Positions 5,761-6,578 of a DNA stretch of 6,578 nt are shown one piece after another. This DNA comes from Anaerolineales bacterium (GTDB taxonomy: Bacteria > Chloroflexota > Anaerolineae > Promineifilales > Promineifilaceae). A program made the translations under genes and the position numbers. The DNA lies in the NCBI GenBank assembly GCA_020432595.1, contig JAGQGA010000313.1:1-6578 (forward strand). The letters run 5' to 3'. The notes beneath the pieces are model-generated. The model was not told the DNA's origin, ran no database searches, and saw only the letters and a list, made by a program, of their open reading frames with translations. Position 1 is the first letter of the stretch; every line of letters begins with the position of its first letter.

Positions 5761-6578
5761 ATGAAAATAGCAAAAACAATCCTTACATTATTCCAAGAAG
5801 CCGGGCAAGCGTTTGGCAAGGACAAGGCATCCATGCTGGCGGCAGCACTCGCTTACTATACCATCTTTTCGCTGGCACCGCTGCTGGTTTTCTCGGTGTT
5901 TGTCGCGGGAATGCTTTTTGGCGAGCAGGCCGTAACGGGTCAGCTTGTGGCGCAAATTGAAGGGGCGGTGGGGCATGAGGCGGCGGTGGTCATTCAAAAT
6001 ATTTTACGGAACGCCAGCAGCGGCTCGACCGGCTTTTGGGCAACCGTCGTCAGCACGGCCATGCTGGTGTTTGGGGCATCGGGGGTGTTTACTCAGCTCC
6101 AGCAGGCACTCAACCAGATCTGGGGGGTAGAACCGGAGAAAGCGAGTGGCCTAGCTGGGGTGTTGAAAATGGTGACGCAGCGGGCATGGACATTTTTGAT
6201 GGTGCTGCTGATTGGTGGCTTGCTGTTGGCAGCACTGCTATTAACGGCCGTTGTTCAAGCCCTCAGCCAATACATCATCGCCCGTTTCCCGGCCGCTGCC
6301 TTTCTCATCCCCCTGCTCAACCTCGCCGTTGCCCCCTTTGTCATGTGGCTGGCTTTTAGCTTTATGTTCAAAGTGCTGCCGCAAACATCAGTGCGCTGGC
6401 GCGATGTATGGCTGGGGTCGGCTGTCACCATGCTGCTTTTTGCCGTCGGCGTTTCGCTGATTGGCTTTTACTTGGGGTTCAACACGGCTGGCTCGGTCTA
6501 TGGGGCGGCAAGTTCACTAATTGTGGTGCTGCTATGGATTTATTATTCAGCCCAAATCTTTTTGTTTGGGGCGGAGTT
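5761..6578 (+). CDS. YihY/BrkB-family integral membrane protein, 3' partial
   Basis: This reading frame is open from ATG 5761 to the window edge (272 codons), with no stop. It encodes an inner-membrane protein of the BrkB/YihY family, long misannotated as ribonuclease BN. Six hydrophobic segments are visible, at about residues 26-52, 91-109, 143-165, 181-203, 217-240 and 248-270. Family motifs are AYYTIFSLAPLLVF (31-44), FTQLQQALNQIWGV (110-123), VRWRDVWLGS (211-220) and YGAASSLIVVLLWIYYSAQI (247-266). The last residues LFGAE match the point where members end their final helix, so only a short cytoplasmic tail is missing. The molecular role of the family is not established; transport or envelope functions have been suggested. 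There is no clear Shine-Dalgarno sequence before this ATG, but the N-terminal alignment with the family fits. Confidence 0.93.
   Translation, partial: MKIAKTILTLFQEAGQAFGKDKASMLAAALAYYTIFSLAPLLVFSVFVAGMLFGEQAVTGQLVAQIEGAVGHEAAVVIQNILRNASSGSTGFWATVVSTAMLVFGASGVFTQLQQALNQIWGVEPEKASGLAGVLKMVTQRAWTFLMVLLIGGLLLAALLLTAVVQALSQYIIARFPAAAFLIPLLNLAVAPFVMWLAFSFMFKVLPQTSVRWRDVWLGSAVTMLLFAVGVSLIGFYLGFNTAGSVYGAASSLIVVLLWIYYSAQIFLFGAE

Larger units (their letters stand above)
309..6252. repeat. Dispersed palindrome AACGGCCGTT (13 core sites)
   Basis: Exact AACGGCCGTT starts at 309, 1872, 3124, 3762, 4977, 5022, 5239, 5590 and 6243. The 8-bp core ACGGCCGT also occurs at 1154, 1377, 3456 and 4663 with one outer base changed. 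At 308-319 and 5589-5600 the palindrome extends to 12 bp. With equal base frequencies about 0.1 copies of the core would be expected in this length. Sites lie in coding and non-coding DNA, on genes of both strands and in different codon frames. None lies between 1882 and 3123, which includes the whole AT-richer two-gene block. The behaviour is like HIP1 in cyanobacteria, though the sequence differs. Confidence 0.92.

Overview
The window looks like an ordinary chromosomal stretch of a fairly GC-rich bacterium, most likely a Chloroflexota (Anaerolineae or Ardenticatenia-like) genome. That placement is an inference. It rests on menaquinone rather than ubiquinone context, a lipoprotein with a long Pro/Thr-rich linker and a YLPVI-type motif, and the general gene styles. 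No rRNA, tRNA, CRISPR array or complete transposable element was seen.

Layout, left to right: (1) the C-terminal part of an FtsK/SpoIIIE DNA translocase, with its N-terminus outside the window; (2) a compact AT-richer two-gene module that reads as a toxin-antitoxin pair, a small acidic helical protein overlapping a TumE/DUF6516-like protein; (3) a MenG/UbiE methyltransferase for menaquinone synthesis, starting 9 nt after the toxin stop; (4) a 27-bp imperfect hairpin between converging genes; (5) on the minus strand, a secreted lipoprotein with a clan GH-A-like glycoside hydrolase domain, whose N-terminal coding region contains a second, perfect 18-bp hairpin; (6) a 112-bp divergent spacer; (7) a YjbQ/UPF0047 protein; (8) a BrkB/YihY inner-membrane protein that runs off the right edge. 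The genes do not form one pathway. The first four are co-directional and tightly spaced, so they may be co-transcribed.

The more unusual signals are at the DNA level. The 10-bp palindrome AACGGCCGTT occurs nine times exactly, and its 8-bp core ACGGCCGT thirteen times. It is read in different codon frames and strands, behaving like the HIP1 palindrome of cyanobacteria. It is absent from the AT-richer toxin-antitoxin block, which supports that block being a later arrival. Three arrays with a 7-bp period but unrelated unit sequences lie in and around the lipoprotein gene. Two of them form long inverted repeats at its two ends, and one of these also supplies the last codons and stop of menG. A fourth small structure, a 19-bp near-palindrome between 8-bp direct repeats, separates yjbQ from the brkB-like gene.
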